DNA of 64,000 nucleotides from Watersipora subatra (lineage: Eukaryota; Bryozoa; Gymnolaemata; Cheilostomatida; Watersiporidae): positions 3,224,001 to 3,288,000 of the forward strand of contig NC_088708.1 in the NCBI RefSeq assembly GCF_963576615.1, written 5' to 3'. Both the position numbers and the translations under genes were made by a program. Below the pieces are notes generated by a model. The model saw only the letters and a program-made list of their open reading frames with translations. It ran no database searches and was not told the origin of the DNA. This document shows, piece after piece, positions 1 to 11,600 of this stretch (position 1 is the stretch's first letter; every line of letters begins with the position of its first letter).

Positions 1-519
1 TTAAAGTACATGCAGCAACAAAAGTTAACATTTTAAAAACAAATATTAACATTTTTAAAACAAAAAATATTAGCTGTTTGCTCAGCTAGTTGCGTTCTGA
101 TAGTTGCTGTTTGAAACCATTTCATGTTCTTCTGGCTGTTCACTACCTTCCACAATGTCTTCTGACCTCAACCCACTTCTGCACAGCTGAGCTAGTCGAA
201 CAATTATTTAGCAGAGCAAAACTTTTACGCGATGCTATTTGGAATAAAAGCTTGCAGCACAAATAACGAGAACCCGCGCGTAATCAAAATAGCCTCAAAA
301 TGTTAGCCTCAAAATATGTAGTAGCACATTTTTTATCGTACAGGCGAAAAACTTTTTTCCACATACATTTTTGTATCAAAACCGCGTTAAAAAGGAACTA
401 CTGTTACCCTGATACAGTTACTAATTATTTCTGTGGTGTTGCAATCAAAGGTTTTAACGAAAAAACCTAAAGACTCGGAGTTAGAAAACGGACTTCGATA
501 CAAACAGAAACAATAAACG

Positions 520-775
520 AATTAATTGTTGTTGATGTAATCGAGCCATTATTAGTAGGGTTTTGTGGACACTCTTTTACTGATCATTTTCTATAATGGG
601 TTTGTAAAGATTAAGAATGGCAAATAGTATCGGTCAAATAAAAGTGGCCTTCAAATAGAAGTGTCATTCAATTAAAGGGAGGCGCTCTATTTTTCAACCT
701 TTCTCCCATAGTGATGCTCAAATAGAGGTGATGTTCAAATAAAAGTGAAGGTCAAATACAAGTTTTACGTTATAT
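520..775 (-). repeat. Terminal part of an inverted-repeat DNA element (family A)
   Basis: Read on the minus strand, this stretch starts with TAACGTAAAACTTGTATTTGA and goes on through segments such as TTTGAACATCACCTCTATTTG. The same terminus and internal order occur on the plus strand near 6990-7440 and 23707-26016. The internal stretch around 540-620 is the reverse complement of about 7140-7210. The outer TACC(G/T)TAAAACC-like end is near 772. The other end of this copy is not clear, so it is probably truncated. No coding capacity is visible. It is a non-autonomous repeat of unassigned superfamily. Confidence 0.55.
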
Positions 776-784
776 AAATCTTCG

Positions 785-918
785 AGTTTGTTATTTGTCT
801 GTCACTCGTGTGTCCAGTTACGGTGATGAAGTTTTTGAAAAATTCACTTCGCACTGGATTTGAACTCAGCACCACCAGTTCTGGAGACAGGTGAGCTAAT
901 CCATTACGCCTCACGGCC
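785..918 (-). repeat. tRNA-derived SINE
   Basis: On the minus strand a tRNA-like head runs from about 918 to 848. It has an A-box-like GGCGTAATGGATTAG and a B-box-like GAGTTCAAATCCAGTG (around 853-868). An AT-rich non-tRNA tail follows. The stems do not pair well enough for a functional tRNA gene, and the tail continues as in a SINE. Source tRNA and family name are not assigned. Confidence 0.5.
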
Positions 919-1335
919 TGCTTACAACACGATGAAATAATTGTATATATACTTCTTACAACAGTTAAAATACGCATAATGATGTTGTGCGATGTGTAAT
1001 GTCACACAAGCTGGCTTCATGGCTCACGCTCTTATTATAACAAGTTTAGCAAGCTAAGTTACTAGCATAAGTTATTCAAATTACCGAATTTGTGAATTTT
1101 GCCATTGGCTAATTAGTCAACTTAACCAAAGGCCACTACATTACCTTCTACTGTCTATAAGCTGTTTTTAATTACCCGTGCAAGGCAGGGCATTAATCTA
1201 GTATTTGTTAAGGTTGGTAATTGTAATTGAGGGTAAAAAAATTTAAGAAGCCAAAACTATTCACTCTGGTAATCTCAAGTTAATCCAAGCCCTACAATTC
1301 ATACAATAAATAAATTTTTATCTAAATGTATCAGT

Positions 1336-2225
1336 ACAGTTATACCTCGACATACGAGTCCCCCAACATGCAAGAAAATCGAGATATGAGCAGAACTTTG
1401 AGCATATTTCTTCCTTTAAATTCGAAGAATCTTTGAAATACAAGCTTAAGAGCCGGTTCCCTAGATGTCCACTACAGTCATACCTCGACATACAAGCTTA
1501 ATGAGTTGTGAGACTGACCTCGTGTGTCAATTTACTCGGATCTCAAAACTTTATCTCTTATATAATATATAAAACATCTAAGTACAAATTAATCCATTAG
1601 CAAACTATGAAAAAAACACCTAAACAGGAAATTAGTATTACGGTGGAAAAGTGGGTTTTTAATTGTTGTAATTCAGTACATGCGCTAAAAAGCAGCAAAT
1701 ACATATTTATTGGTTATGATCTGCAATAAAATGTAACATCACTATGTACACTACTTTATGGAGTCCTACCTTCAGAGAGACGTTGCCGGCCGCCTGAGAG
1801 AGACTTGAGAGCAACGCATTTGGTACACTAAACTTTCGTAACTCTAGTGATAAAAACTTTGACTCTAACTTGAATGAATTTAGATTACCAAGCAGCCACT
1901 TGAAGCTAAGTTTCAATCTTTCACTAAGCTTACTTCAATTTTGTCGTCTCATTTTTTTGTATCTGCTTCCGGTTAGCCACGCTTTGTCTCGCATTCACTA
2001 TAACTTTTAGCCAACCTTTCAAAAACCATTTTTAAATTGATTTGAGGAAAAAGACCGAGTGATGCTGTTCTCGAAAGTGGCCTCTCGCATACTTGGCCAT
2101 ATAGGGGCCATCAACAACCGGCTTGTATCTCAAAGATTACTCGTATCTCAAGAAAAAAACTCGAAAGTCAGCCCGTATCTCGAGTTTCTTGTATATTGGG
2201 GCACTCGTATGTAGAGGTAAGACTG
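1336..2225. mobile_element. Tigger-like terminal fragment plus a complete 751-bp MITE
   Basis: A complete element occupies 1475-2225. It begins CAGTCATACCTCGACATAC and ends with the inverted version (GTAGAGGTAAGACTG), with a TA dinucleotide on each side (1473-1474 and 2226-2227). A second, very similar left terminus (CAGTTATACCTCGACATAC) lies at 1336, just upstream, and belongs to another partial copy. TA duplications and CAG..TATACCTCGA termini are characteristic of pogo/Tigger elements of the Tc1/mariner group. No intact transposase is present. Subterminal sequence near 2050-2130 matches 63895-63985. Confidence 0.65.
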
Positions 2226-2369
2226 TATATGGACAATATGGTAAGGTTTTTCTCCTTGAATCAGTTTGAACAAGTTTTAATAGGTTGGGTAAAAGCTTTA
2301 GTGAATGCAAGGTAAAAAAACACCAAACCGGAAACAGATAATACAAAAATTAAGATGAAAAAATTAAAG

Positions 2370-2800
2370 TAAATTTAGTAAAAGATTACCACTTAGCTTC
2401 AAGTGAATGTTTACTAAACTAAATTCATTTAAGTTAAGTTCAAAGTTTTTGTTATGTAGTGTCACAAAAATTTATGTACCGTACGCGCTGCTGCCAAGTC
2501 TCTCTTAGATTGCCATTAGCCACTACATCAGTCTTGAAGGTAAAAACTTACATAATGTTACATTTTATAGCATAGTTTAAATATAAAACTAAATAAATAT
2601 TTGTTACTCTGTTAGCGTAGGGACTGAATTACAACAACTTTTACCATCATAATACCTGTTTTATGTGGTTTTTTTATAGTATGGTAATGGATAAATTTGT
2701 ATTTAGCTATTTTATATCGAAAATAGTGCCTTGAGTCACAAATAAATTGACATACGAGCTAACTCCCAGAACGCATTAAGCTTATATTTTGAGGTATGAC
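2370..2800 (-). repeat. Inverted partial copy of the Tigger-like family
   Basis: This segment is an inverted, diverged counterpart of about 1475-1950. Its end near 2745-2800 (GACATACGAGCTAAC then TGAGGTATGACT) is the reverse complement of the 1475 terminus. Internal blocks such as the one ending near 2650 (GAATTACAACAACTTTTA) mirror 1650-1680. Part of the interior also resembles 50680-50920 inside the Tigger-like element at 49174. Confidence 0.5.
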
Positions 2801-4265
2801 TTTAAATTTTTTAGTGTTAATCAAGCCACATGTGCAACTATGACTGGATACAGGCAGTCAAATAAACAACTATGGCAAGGCAAATATCCCATAATAAAAC
2901 ACACTCGGTAGTTCAAACGTCTATGGTAAATACCAAAACACACTACTTATGTAGAGAGCTTCCCTTGCAACTTCAAATTTAGTGAGCAATCTAGAAGTAA
3001 CGTTGTCAACGAAGATAGATGAAAAATGAATTTTCGAACTGATATAACAAAATTAAAAAGCTGAAATTTATATATCCAATTGAGCTTAATTTTTAATAAA
3101 ACAAATTGGAATAGATTCTTAAACCAAACCTAGATTCTACCCCAACATGTTTGAAAATAATCGTTATGCGTCTTACATTATTGTCTGCATGACCTACAGG
3201 AAGCACATCACGCCCATACTACTAACCCTTTATTCTTTCAATAAAGGATAACGATTACTTAAGTATATTTCTAGATACCGCTATACAAAGACAATTTAAT
3301 TATATGAATATAGGACCTCGAACAATGCCAAAATGAGACACTATAATACACATGTACTGTGTTACCTTCTTAGCTAAAGCTATTACTGCATCGTAATTAG
3401 AAATAGTCGTCATACAGAGTTTCTGAAATTGTTCAGAATTATGAATGCACGTGTTAGTAAGTTATAAAATGAAAAAAATTATAAGTATGAAGGAAGAGAA
3501 CGTGTTCAATAAATACATGTAGTAATAAAAACATCTAAACTTTCATAGATATTGTGCATGCCAATTAACTATCATAATCAAATTTTTTTCTCATAACGTA
3601 TCTTTATCGTGACAGTTTAACAGAATAGCTATGAATATAAACTATGCTCAATTAAATCTCCTTGATCGAAGGTGAAGTGAAATGTCGGAAGTATTAAAGT
3701 GTTGCGAAGAATCGTAATTCCTACGCTTACTGACGCCAGTAAGTACTTCTATAGCTTAGATCAGGTTCTAACAAGTTAGTTTTAGCGTTTATTGGCATCC
3801 ATCTACATGTATATGCTTCGTAAGGTCAAAGGGCTTTCCTTTGGTATCTCACCTATCCAGGAAACTAGTCCAAAAACATTGGCTAAATGGGCAAGAAGAT
3901 CTCATAACGATGGTTTTACCTGCTATATATAAATGTTTTACTGATGGAGAAATTCTGAAATAACAGAAAATTAACAACCTTGCGTTTGTTATGATTATTT
4001 TATCGCTGTTTTGTATTTTCGTATGACTCCTTAAAGTAGCAGTTACCACTATATTGTGAAAGTATATCGTAGTTTTTAGCATTTAGTTACTCTGTATTTG
4101 CTGCTGGTTCTTCTCCGTCTTAATATAAAAATGGTACCACATTCGTTCAATTACTTCAGGTATTTTCAAATACTTTCCTTGAAGTAAAAATACAGGCATG
4201 CGTTTTGAACGCATCCTTTTAATTTTAGCATATTTTTTTATTGAATAATTTGCAACCCTGAGTTT
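2801..4265. other. AT-rich intergenic stretch, no gene seen
   Basis: No open reading frame resembling a known protein is present on either strand, and no clear terminal repeats were found. The short open frames here (under 90 codons) have no recognisable domain. Confidence 0.5.
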
Positions 4266-4269
4266 AAAA

Positions 4270-4830
4270 GCTGAAGGATTCGGATTATAGTCCAAACCTC
4301 GACGGGTTTGAAGCTCGACAAGTTTGTATATCGACAACGGTTGGTCCAATCTCGATAGCGGTTAGTGCCAATCTCGAAACGGGTTGATCACAAACACCAT
4401 ACACTATTAACCATGCTGATAGGTTCAATAATAGAATCAGTTCAATTATATTGTAGTCATGCATTCTTTCTTTAAGACCACAAAGTGGTTTTCAAGTTTA
4501 TCTTGATTTCTGCGTCCAATTGTGAGCTTTATATTTTTGCTTGTATTAATCTACCACAATGTAATTTGCCTTCTTTTTTTCCTGACATCAAAACGAAGCA
4601 TGTTGGAATTTGTTTTGTTGCAGTTCTTTGTGAAACATATACTCGCATCGAAAACAATTGGACAAAGCGTTTCCTAGCCGCTTTTTCCTATTCAGCCTTT
4701 CTCGATATTCAGACTAACCTTTGTCTAGATTCGGACCAACTTCTGTCGAGATTGGGGCTTGTCTAGGTTCAGACTGGTCGATGTTGGGACTGTTTCCCAA
4801 GGATTCACCGAGTACTATCTAGATTCCAAC
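4270..4830. repeat. Degenerate repeat rich in a TCGA-containing motif, inverted halves
   Basis: About 4270-4385 contains several diverged copies of a roughly 20-25 bp motif of the form GGTTGGTCCAATCTCGATA. About 4690-4830 contains similar copies in the opposite orientation (GATTCGGACCAACTTCTGTC). The arrangement suggests a transposon with tandem subterminal repeats, but no exact ends or target duplication could be defined. Confidence 0.3.
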
Positions 4831-5451
4831 CAGGACAACATCCGTCTTAGTTTGGCCATTCATTCGTATGTGCAGGTCACACTCCTTTCGGACCCAGTTT
4901 TGCTTTTTAAAGGTTTTGTATCGTCTAATAGTCAATGGTTATGCAGTGTTTTTGTTTGTGCGCAATACATAACAACAGTTACTTCGATTGCAATGTAAAA
5001 CTTGAAATTTAAAATTATTATTGCAATAACTTTAGCGAAATTTACAAGCTTGCTAATGGTGAACATTGCAACAAAGTAATCAGTAAACACCATTGGTAAT
5101 TTGTAGCCAAGCCTCCTATACTTTAAAATTTTGTCATTACTTTCTTTTACTTTATGAAAACTATTGACCATCGAAAACTAGCGAGTTTTGCTTGTATTTT
5201 CTTTATTATACATTAACTACGTTTTTGTTTACAAACTTTTACAAAAATGACATTTGTTGGTTGCTAGAAGCGTTGGTTAATAATAATGATTTTTGATATC
5301 ATTTGAACTAGATTTTAAAAATTTAGAGGAGCAGTGATTTATACAACCGCACCATGTGAAAACTGAGTATTTTTTGGCTTGTCAGTTATGTGATCTTCAG
5401 CATATTAATAATCAGTCAAATTTTTAAACTTTAAATAAAAGTTAAATAAGC

Positions 5452-6726
5452 TTTAAAGAATAGAGAAAGCATAATATTATTATGCTTTATTATTTATCTG
5501 GAGGTGTTGACTGATGTTCTAAAAAAAGAATCAAGGAGATTGACCAACCAGAAGCTGAGATATAGCCAGCCAAACACAGGTCTACCAAAAAACATAAGTG
5601 TTTTAGTAATCATCAATATATGACGTATGAAATCGACTTGTGTGCCATTGGTCAATTAAGCCAACTAATGCGCTCTCCTATAACAATCACGGCGTTTTAA
5701 TTGGTTTAATCCCTGGAAGTATAGAACAATCAAATTGGGCCTAACAAACATCGCTCCTAGAATTCCGAACCAGTCCCTCTGACGTGTAGATTAGTTTTAG
5801 CATAAAATAATTACACGCATCTATTATTTCGCAACATTTCGCTATCTTGCTAGTTCAGCTCAGTTTTGTTGTTCTCCTACTTAGCTTCCCTATTCAGACT
5901 CATCTTTAGCGTTGTTCAGATTTTTTAACTATAGCTAATAAATGGAATCGATTAAATCAATCATCAATCTCGGTTATCATTTGGAATTTTCTACAAATTA
6001 TATTAGTTACATCATTTATTCTATACGCAGTTATATTATTATTTTGTATAATATGCATTATGAATATTATATAAATCATAAAAATAATCATAGATAAGAT
6101 AATAGATCAATAGAAAAATCAAAGCAAAAGTTATCGTTTCTTTTCTTATAGCAAGAGCAGCACGGTCAAGTTAGTCTTTTTAATATTATGGCTGTAGTGA
6201 ACTTCCAGTCTGTTAATAGTGACGATAATCATGAAAATCAACTGAATGCTGCAGTAGATACACAGTAGAAGAATGCTGCAGTAGATACACAGTAGAAAAG
6301 TGATGAAGGAACAAAAAGTCCCATTCCTATTTCTTATTCTAAACAAACTGCAACTCGCGGATATCGCATATAGACTATACACGCGCCAATCGTTGAACAG
6401 ATGATCTTCGGAGCATATCCGTGGAGATCGAGTTAAAGTTTGAAGCACAATAGTCAAAATCTGCTCTTCTGCTTACAATCATTATACGTAACGGCGGTAA
6501 GGGTGCGCAACTCCGGCACATGACCATTAAGTCGATTTTATACGTCACAGTTTTCGGGATTTTCGAAGGGTTTTCCTCTCATTCTTTATTAGGTAGACCT
6601 GTGTTTGGCTGTCTATATCTCAGCTTCTAGTGGGTCAATCTCCTTGATTCTTTTTTTAGAACATCAGTCAACACCTCAAGATAACTATTAAAGCATAATA
6701 ATATTATGCTTTCTCTATTCTTTAAG
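5452..6726. mobile_element. Fold-back element with ~200-bp inverted repeats
   Basis: The outer 200 bp on each side are inverted copies. The left arm starts CTTTAAAGAATAGAGAAAGC and the right arm ends GCTTTCTCTATTCTTTAAG. Both carry the blocks GGTGTTGACTGATGTTCT and CAAACACAGGTCTACC and end inward near ATGACGTATGAAATCGACTT (left, about 5620-5640) and its counterpart (right, about 6525-6550). The central kilobase is AT-rich and includes a small tandem duplication near 6240-6300. The minus-strand open frame at 6146-6457 shows no transposase motif. Superfamily unknown. Confidence 0.6.
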
Positions 6727-6989
6727 GTTAAATACGATAGTTGTCATAAATAGATAACTTCCTTTGATGAGTTTTCATTGAGCTAAATCAATTAAATTCT
6801 CACAGTTTTAGCTAATGCAACATAAATATAAGTAAATATAAATTTGCAGATCGCTCATGAAGAGCGTCAAGCATAAAACAACATTGTAGCTGACGCGAGA
6901 GATTTTAGTCAAAAGTCATGTAATGTTAATATACTCAACTCGCAGAGTTAAGTGTTCTCTTTGTTTACTTAATTTCTTTGAAACGATAT

Positions 6990-7440
6990 AAATGAACATA
7001 TATAAACCCCAGAAAAATTCTATTTGATTGCCTCTTTTATTTCAACACCACTTCTAATAGAAAGCCACAATATGATTGAAAAATACATTGACACCCTTTA
7101 ATTGAACACCATCTCTGTTTGACCGCTACTTTGACATTCTTTGATCTTTATGAACCCACAATAGAAAGTGATCAGTAAAAAAGTGTTACAAAACGGTGCT
7201 AATAATGACTAGGTTACAGCAATAATTAATTCTTTCGGTGTTGCTGTAGTGGTTGCCATGACTTTAGTGACGAGACCTTAGAAGATCAATCATCATTCCT
7301 ACATTCTGATTCAAAATCAGTAAGGTCTAAATCCGATCTATTGTTTTCAGATTTGTTCAAGATTAGCTTTGGCTATACAAGTGACAAATGGTGTGTAGGT
7401 AGAGGTGGGAGACATACAGACCTAGTTTAACTTTGACCAT
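6990..7440 (+). repeat. Family A element copy (single-unit form)
   Basis: This copy carries TTTCAACACCACTTCTAATAG and ATTGAACACCATCTCTGTTTG and a downstream segment (about 7230-7340) that matches the two flanks of the minisatellite at 23942-25414. Here the minisatellite motif (GTTGCTGTAGTGGTTGCCATGACTTTAGTGACG) occurs only once, so this copy shows the probable unexpanded state. No coding sequence is visible. Confidence 0.5.
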
Positions 7441-8315
7441 CCAACTTTAACTTAACATAATTTGTTTATATTTTTTAGTCTTTTCATTTGATATGTTTTA
7501 CACTTTTCTCTAATTATTTATCAAGCCATTTAACATTTACTTGTTTCAGGTTTCTTTTGTCGTAGTGCTTTTTTCCTAAAATGGCTAATAAATGGCTATG
7601 TAAATGTTTTAAAAAACTGAACCAAAATGTATGTTCATGTTTTTTTGTAAATTTTTGTTTTAGTTTTACAAAGAGCATTGTGTTCTTCCTTTTGTCATCA
7701 TTACTACCAGCCGTATTAGCCTTACTAGTTTTAAACGATTTAAAACCTCTAACATGAAGGTATGACGCCCTGTTTAATATTGATTCAATATTATAAAAAA
7801 GTGATCCAAAGGGAAGCTGGTTACATAGGTATTGCTTTAAAAAACTGCAAAGTTTTGAGATACTGTGGACATTGTATGCCGAACATTATTTCGGATGTCA
7901 AGTCAAGCGTTTGCTGAAGTTTCATGTCATATGTCAAAAACTTTGTATAGTAAGGTGATAGCAAGTCAAGTTTTAGTTGTATTAGATTTTTGTGAGTTCC
8001 CTATGTATGGTTAGACACACTGGCAAAAACTCTATGTAGTTTACAGAGCATGTCTTCAAACACTTCTTTATACACAAAAAATTGACACGTTGTGTAATAT
8101 ATGAAAGATGGCAACTTTAAAAAATGGAACCCTTTCTCAACAAGATTATAGCTAGAAATTCCCCTGTCATACAGCCCACGACCAAAGTGATATTGGAAAA
8201 AAGAAGGTACTGATGGTTGAGAAATGCAATATTAGCAGTCAAATGGCACTGCAGTGCAATAGGATAACTGCAATGGTAGCTGTAATGTACTGGGTGTGGG
8301 CGTTATTATATACAA
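7441..8315. other. Intergenic, nothing recognised
   Basis: AT-rich sequence without a credible gene, repeat boundary or RNA gene. Confidence 0.4.
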
Positions 8316-8807
8316 CAAACAGCAATAATGAAAGGAAAAGATTATATGTTTATATCTCTCCCCCTGCAATAGGAGAAATGCAACATTGGCCAATATTAGA
8401 AGTAAAATGCACTGATATTATTAGAATAACCAATATTATTAATATAGTAATAATAGAAAATCAATGCACAATTTTGTTTACCATTCCAAACGTCATAGCT
8501 AACAATATCAAGAAGTTGTGATATTTATATAGATTTTTAGAAAATCTATTTAAAAAAGTGTTTGGTCATGACAAACAGCAATAATGAAAGGAAAAGTTTA
8601 TATGTTTATATCTCTCCCCCTGCAATAGGAGAAATGCAATATTAGTAGTAAAATGCACTGATATTATTTGAATAACCAATATTATTAATATAGTAATACA
8701 GTAATAATAGAAAACCAATGCACAATTTTGTTTACATTTCAAAACGTCATAGCTAACAATATCAAGAAGTTGTGATATTTATATAGATTTTCAGAAAATC
8801 TATTTAA
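8316..8807. repeat. Direct duplication, 256-bp period
   Basis: A block beginning CAAACAGCAATAATGAAAGG at 8316 recurs at 8572 with high similarity and ends near 8807. The copies differ by small deletions (a stretch around 8390-8410 is missing from the second copy) and single substitutions. The plus-strand open frame at 8213-8521 crosses the first copy and ends in it. It is not preserved in the second copy, so it is unlikely to be coding. Confidence 0.7.
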
Positions 8808-9300
8808 TAAAACTATTTAGAAAAAATAACAGTAACGTATTGCCCATCATCGATGTTGTTAGTGTGACTATAAGACTTCAATAGTCATCCAAACTTATAA
8901 TTAAATATTGTAATAATCTCATAAAGAATCATTAGAAGAAAATATCCTCATCATTTCCTTTACTTTCACTGCTTTGGACATCAGTTAGAATACCAAAGTA
9001 CTCAAAAGTTTCCAAAATGTCAGTTACTTTGAAATCGGCAAAAAAGAAACGATTTCTGTACTTCTACGTTAATTACAGAAACCTTTGGCAATTCGACAAT
9101 GCTATAGACGGGTGAAATGTGCACGTTATTTTTTCGTGAAATGCGCATGACTTAATGGGTCTATTCTCTGTCGCTCGGCGTTTTGTTTGCCGGTCTTAAT
9201 TTTGATAAAAGTAAGGCTTGGCCAGTTTTAATAAAGATTTTTGGCCAAATTAATCTGTCTATTTGTGTATAATCCGATCAGATGGGTAAGGTTTAGGAAT

Positions 9301-9714
9301 ATGTCGACAATTTTCAAAGACTTGGTAACATATTCAAATAGGCTTATATGTGTTTTGTATCGTTATTATACTTTAACGACTCTACAAAAAATGGTTAAAT
9401 TTGTTGATGAGATTTCGATACAAGGGTTTGCGACGTTGTTGATGAATAATTTTCGTAAGTTGTGTGCACATGCATTTATCATAAAAACTCTCAAACATTT
9501 GCTCCGCTCGTTAGGTCGTGGGAATATTTCTTTGTCTTGTGTAGAGGCAGTCTTATTTTTTTCTGTTAAATTTTTTATAACTTTGAAGAAGTGCTCTACA
9601 GTATATTATAATCTCTTGCCACACAGTTTTTGCAACGTTGTATTCTGCCTCCTAAGCCTGCTTGTTATACATATACGTACTAAACTGTTACATACCATGG
9701 ATGAAATAGCATGA
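9301..9714 (+). CDS. Unidentified open reading frame, 137 codons from ATG
   Basis: From the first ATG (9301) the frame encodes 137 residues beginning MSTIFKDLVTYSN. The frame is open further upstream to 9241 but without an ATG. The protein has a hydrophobic segment toward the C-terminus (about residues 95-130), no recognised domain and no obvious repeat homology in the window. It is the longest frame outside the recognised genes and transposon relics on the left half. Whether it is expressed cannot be judged. It may be a chance frame in AT-rich DNA, or part of an unrecognised element next to the fold-back at 9957. Confidence 0.15.
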   Translation: MSTIFKDLVTYSNRLICVLYRYYTLTTLQKMVKFVDEISIQGFATLLMNNFRKLCAHAFIIKTLKHLLRSLGRGNISLSCVEAVLFFSVKFFITLKKCSTVYYNLLPHSFCNVVFCLLSLLVIHIRTKLLHTMDEIA

Positions 9715-9956
9715 GCCACCTAGGATTTATGAAAATGAACATTTTTTTATGCACTAACATTAATTAGACGCAATTTAGAAACAGGTGAGAGTGCGATAGA
9801 TTGCAGAAACTGAAGACAAGTTGTATGCATAAGATTGTTCTATTCATTTTGATCGTGTCCAAGGTTATTATTGACAACTCCATAATAGAACATTAAAGTA
9901 TGAAGTTGGCAAAATATTAATATTTATTGTGAGTATTAGACTTGGTGATAGAATTA

Positions 9957-10842
9957 TTAAAGGTTGACTTGCAACAAAATTCACATTACAGTTATTTGGT
10001 ATCAAAAGATTCGCCATATCTTACTCTGCTGTGTTGTAGGTGCAAAATATGTGAAAATGTGATTACAAGCTCTTAAAAGCTAAAAAGCGAACAGTTAACC
10101 GCCGCCATCGCGAGACTGCCGTAGATTAAAATGTCTTTCCAAAACAGCTCAAATGGAACGCAGTTGTACAAGGTGGCTTCTGTTTACTCTTTCACGCAAC
10201 CTCATTCATCGAACTATTTTCACAAATATTCTTCACGCATTCAATAAAACCATGTCTATTGTTCTTATGCGTCTATTTTATCATCATTGTAATGCTGTCA
10301 CTTTCAGCACTGATATCTTATAACCTACCATGAAAATTCGTTTAATATTTTAACCTTAGCTCGAAGGAGTACATATCATTGTCTGATAAACATGATGAGC
10401 CTGTTGGTCACATGTGACAATCGAAAAATGCTGCAGAAATTATTTGCGAAGTATGGGTCACATGATCAGATTGCGACTAGACGATTAGACCAAGCCGAAA
10501 CAAAACTGTAAAGTAGCGAGCATCTATATTTGATACGGGGTCTTCAGTAAAACCCGAAGTGTTTTTCATTAACTAGTGCTACGAGAAGTTTCATATTGAG
10601 CCTTTTATTGGCCTTTCAATTCACATGAGAACATCACTTGACAAAACAATAACCAAATGTAATGACTACGTCAGAGAAATATACTGATTCCAATCTACGA
10701 CAGCTTTTCGTTTTTGAGCTTTTAAGAGCTTGTAATCACATTTCCACATATTTGGCACCTACAACACAACAGAGTAAGACATGGTGAATCTTTTGATACC
10801 AAATAAATGTAATGTGAATTTTGTTGCAAGTCAACCTTTAAG
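9957..10842. mobile_element. Fold-back element with long inverted repeats ending TTAAAGGTTGAC
   Basis: The left arm (about 9954-10110) reads TTAAAGGTTGACTTGCAACA, then a TTTTGATACC-type block, then GATTACAAGCTCTTAAAAGC. The right arm (about 10690-10842) is its inverted copy, ending TTGCAAGTCAACCTTTAA. The arms are about 150 bp and close to identical at the outer 30 bp. The interior (10110-10690) has no open frame of note. The terminal TTAA makes the target duplication (TA or TTAA) ambiguous. Confidence 0.65.
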
Positions 10843-11117
10843 TATGGATGCATGCTAAATCACTTCAGTGCATCTGCCAACCATGTGAGTGATTGAACGG
10901 TGCATAGAAAGTAGATTAAAAATGTGTCATTATACATTAAAATTGTATCTATTTTGAGCTGCCTAATGCATTATTATGTTTGACTTGGTGTCACTGCCTC
11001 TCAATTTGGTTAGCATGGCAGCCTAGTACTTATAATGAAGCCAAATGAAGTTTGTTTTACTGTAAGAGTTTATTTTATATGTTGAGAAAGTTGCTCGTAG
11101 CCTTCTTTACACATTAA

Positions 11118-11600
11118 CTAGCTGTACTACCCGGCATTGCCCGGGTATTAAAGATCAGCTTATAGACAATGAGAGGTAATGAGAGTTGCCTGCCACTTGC
11201 TATTAGCCTGGCACATTGCCAATAGATAATTTGAGTAAGCTTACTAATAGGAGCTACCAGTATTTCACGACGTTACACAATCACCCTGCGTAGTAACGGA
11301 AAGCCGTTGTGTATTTGCTCCCATATAGCGACATATATCGCCTAGGAATCTATTAAGCTTGTGTGGCGGAATTATTAAGGCCGTCGGACTGGCAAACTGG
11401 AGGGTCCGAAATCAAATCTTCTGCGATACGGATTTTTTATTGCAAGATTTTAATAGCTATAGCTGGAGCGCAGGGCTGTATTGTTCATTTTTAGGATGCC
11501 TCTGCCAATATATTGAGTAGCCTCCTTAGGCAACTTGTGAGGGCTGTAGATCCGAGCGGCCAACGGGCGGGTTCGGGAGGGGTGCAAGGCCCTCCCGAAT
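11118..11600 (+). repeat. Dispersed repeat with a tRNA-like (SINE) segment
   Basis: The stretch begins with a hairpin-forming ACCCGGCATTGCCCGGGT (about 11132-11149). Around 11362-11430 it contains a decayed tRNA-like region with an A-box-like TGGCGGAATTATTAAGG and a B-box-like GGGTCCGAAATCAAATC, followed by an AT-rich tail resembling that of the SINE at 55718. A GC-rich segment (11560-11600) follows. Likely SINE-derived. Boundaries are approximate. Confidence 0.35.

Noticed and set aside
848-918. Functional tRNA gene on the minus strand
   Set aside because: A- and B-box-like sequences are present, but acceptor and anticodon stems do not pair and a SINE tail follows.
6146-6457. 103-codon minus-strand frame inside a fold-back element
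   Set aside because: Low-complexity Cys/Ile/Leu content from a local duplication, and no transposase motif.
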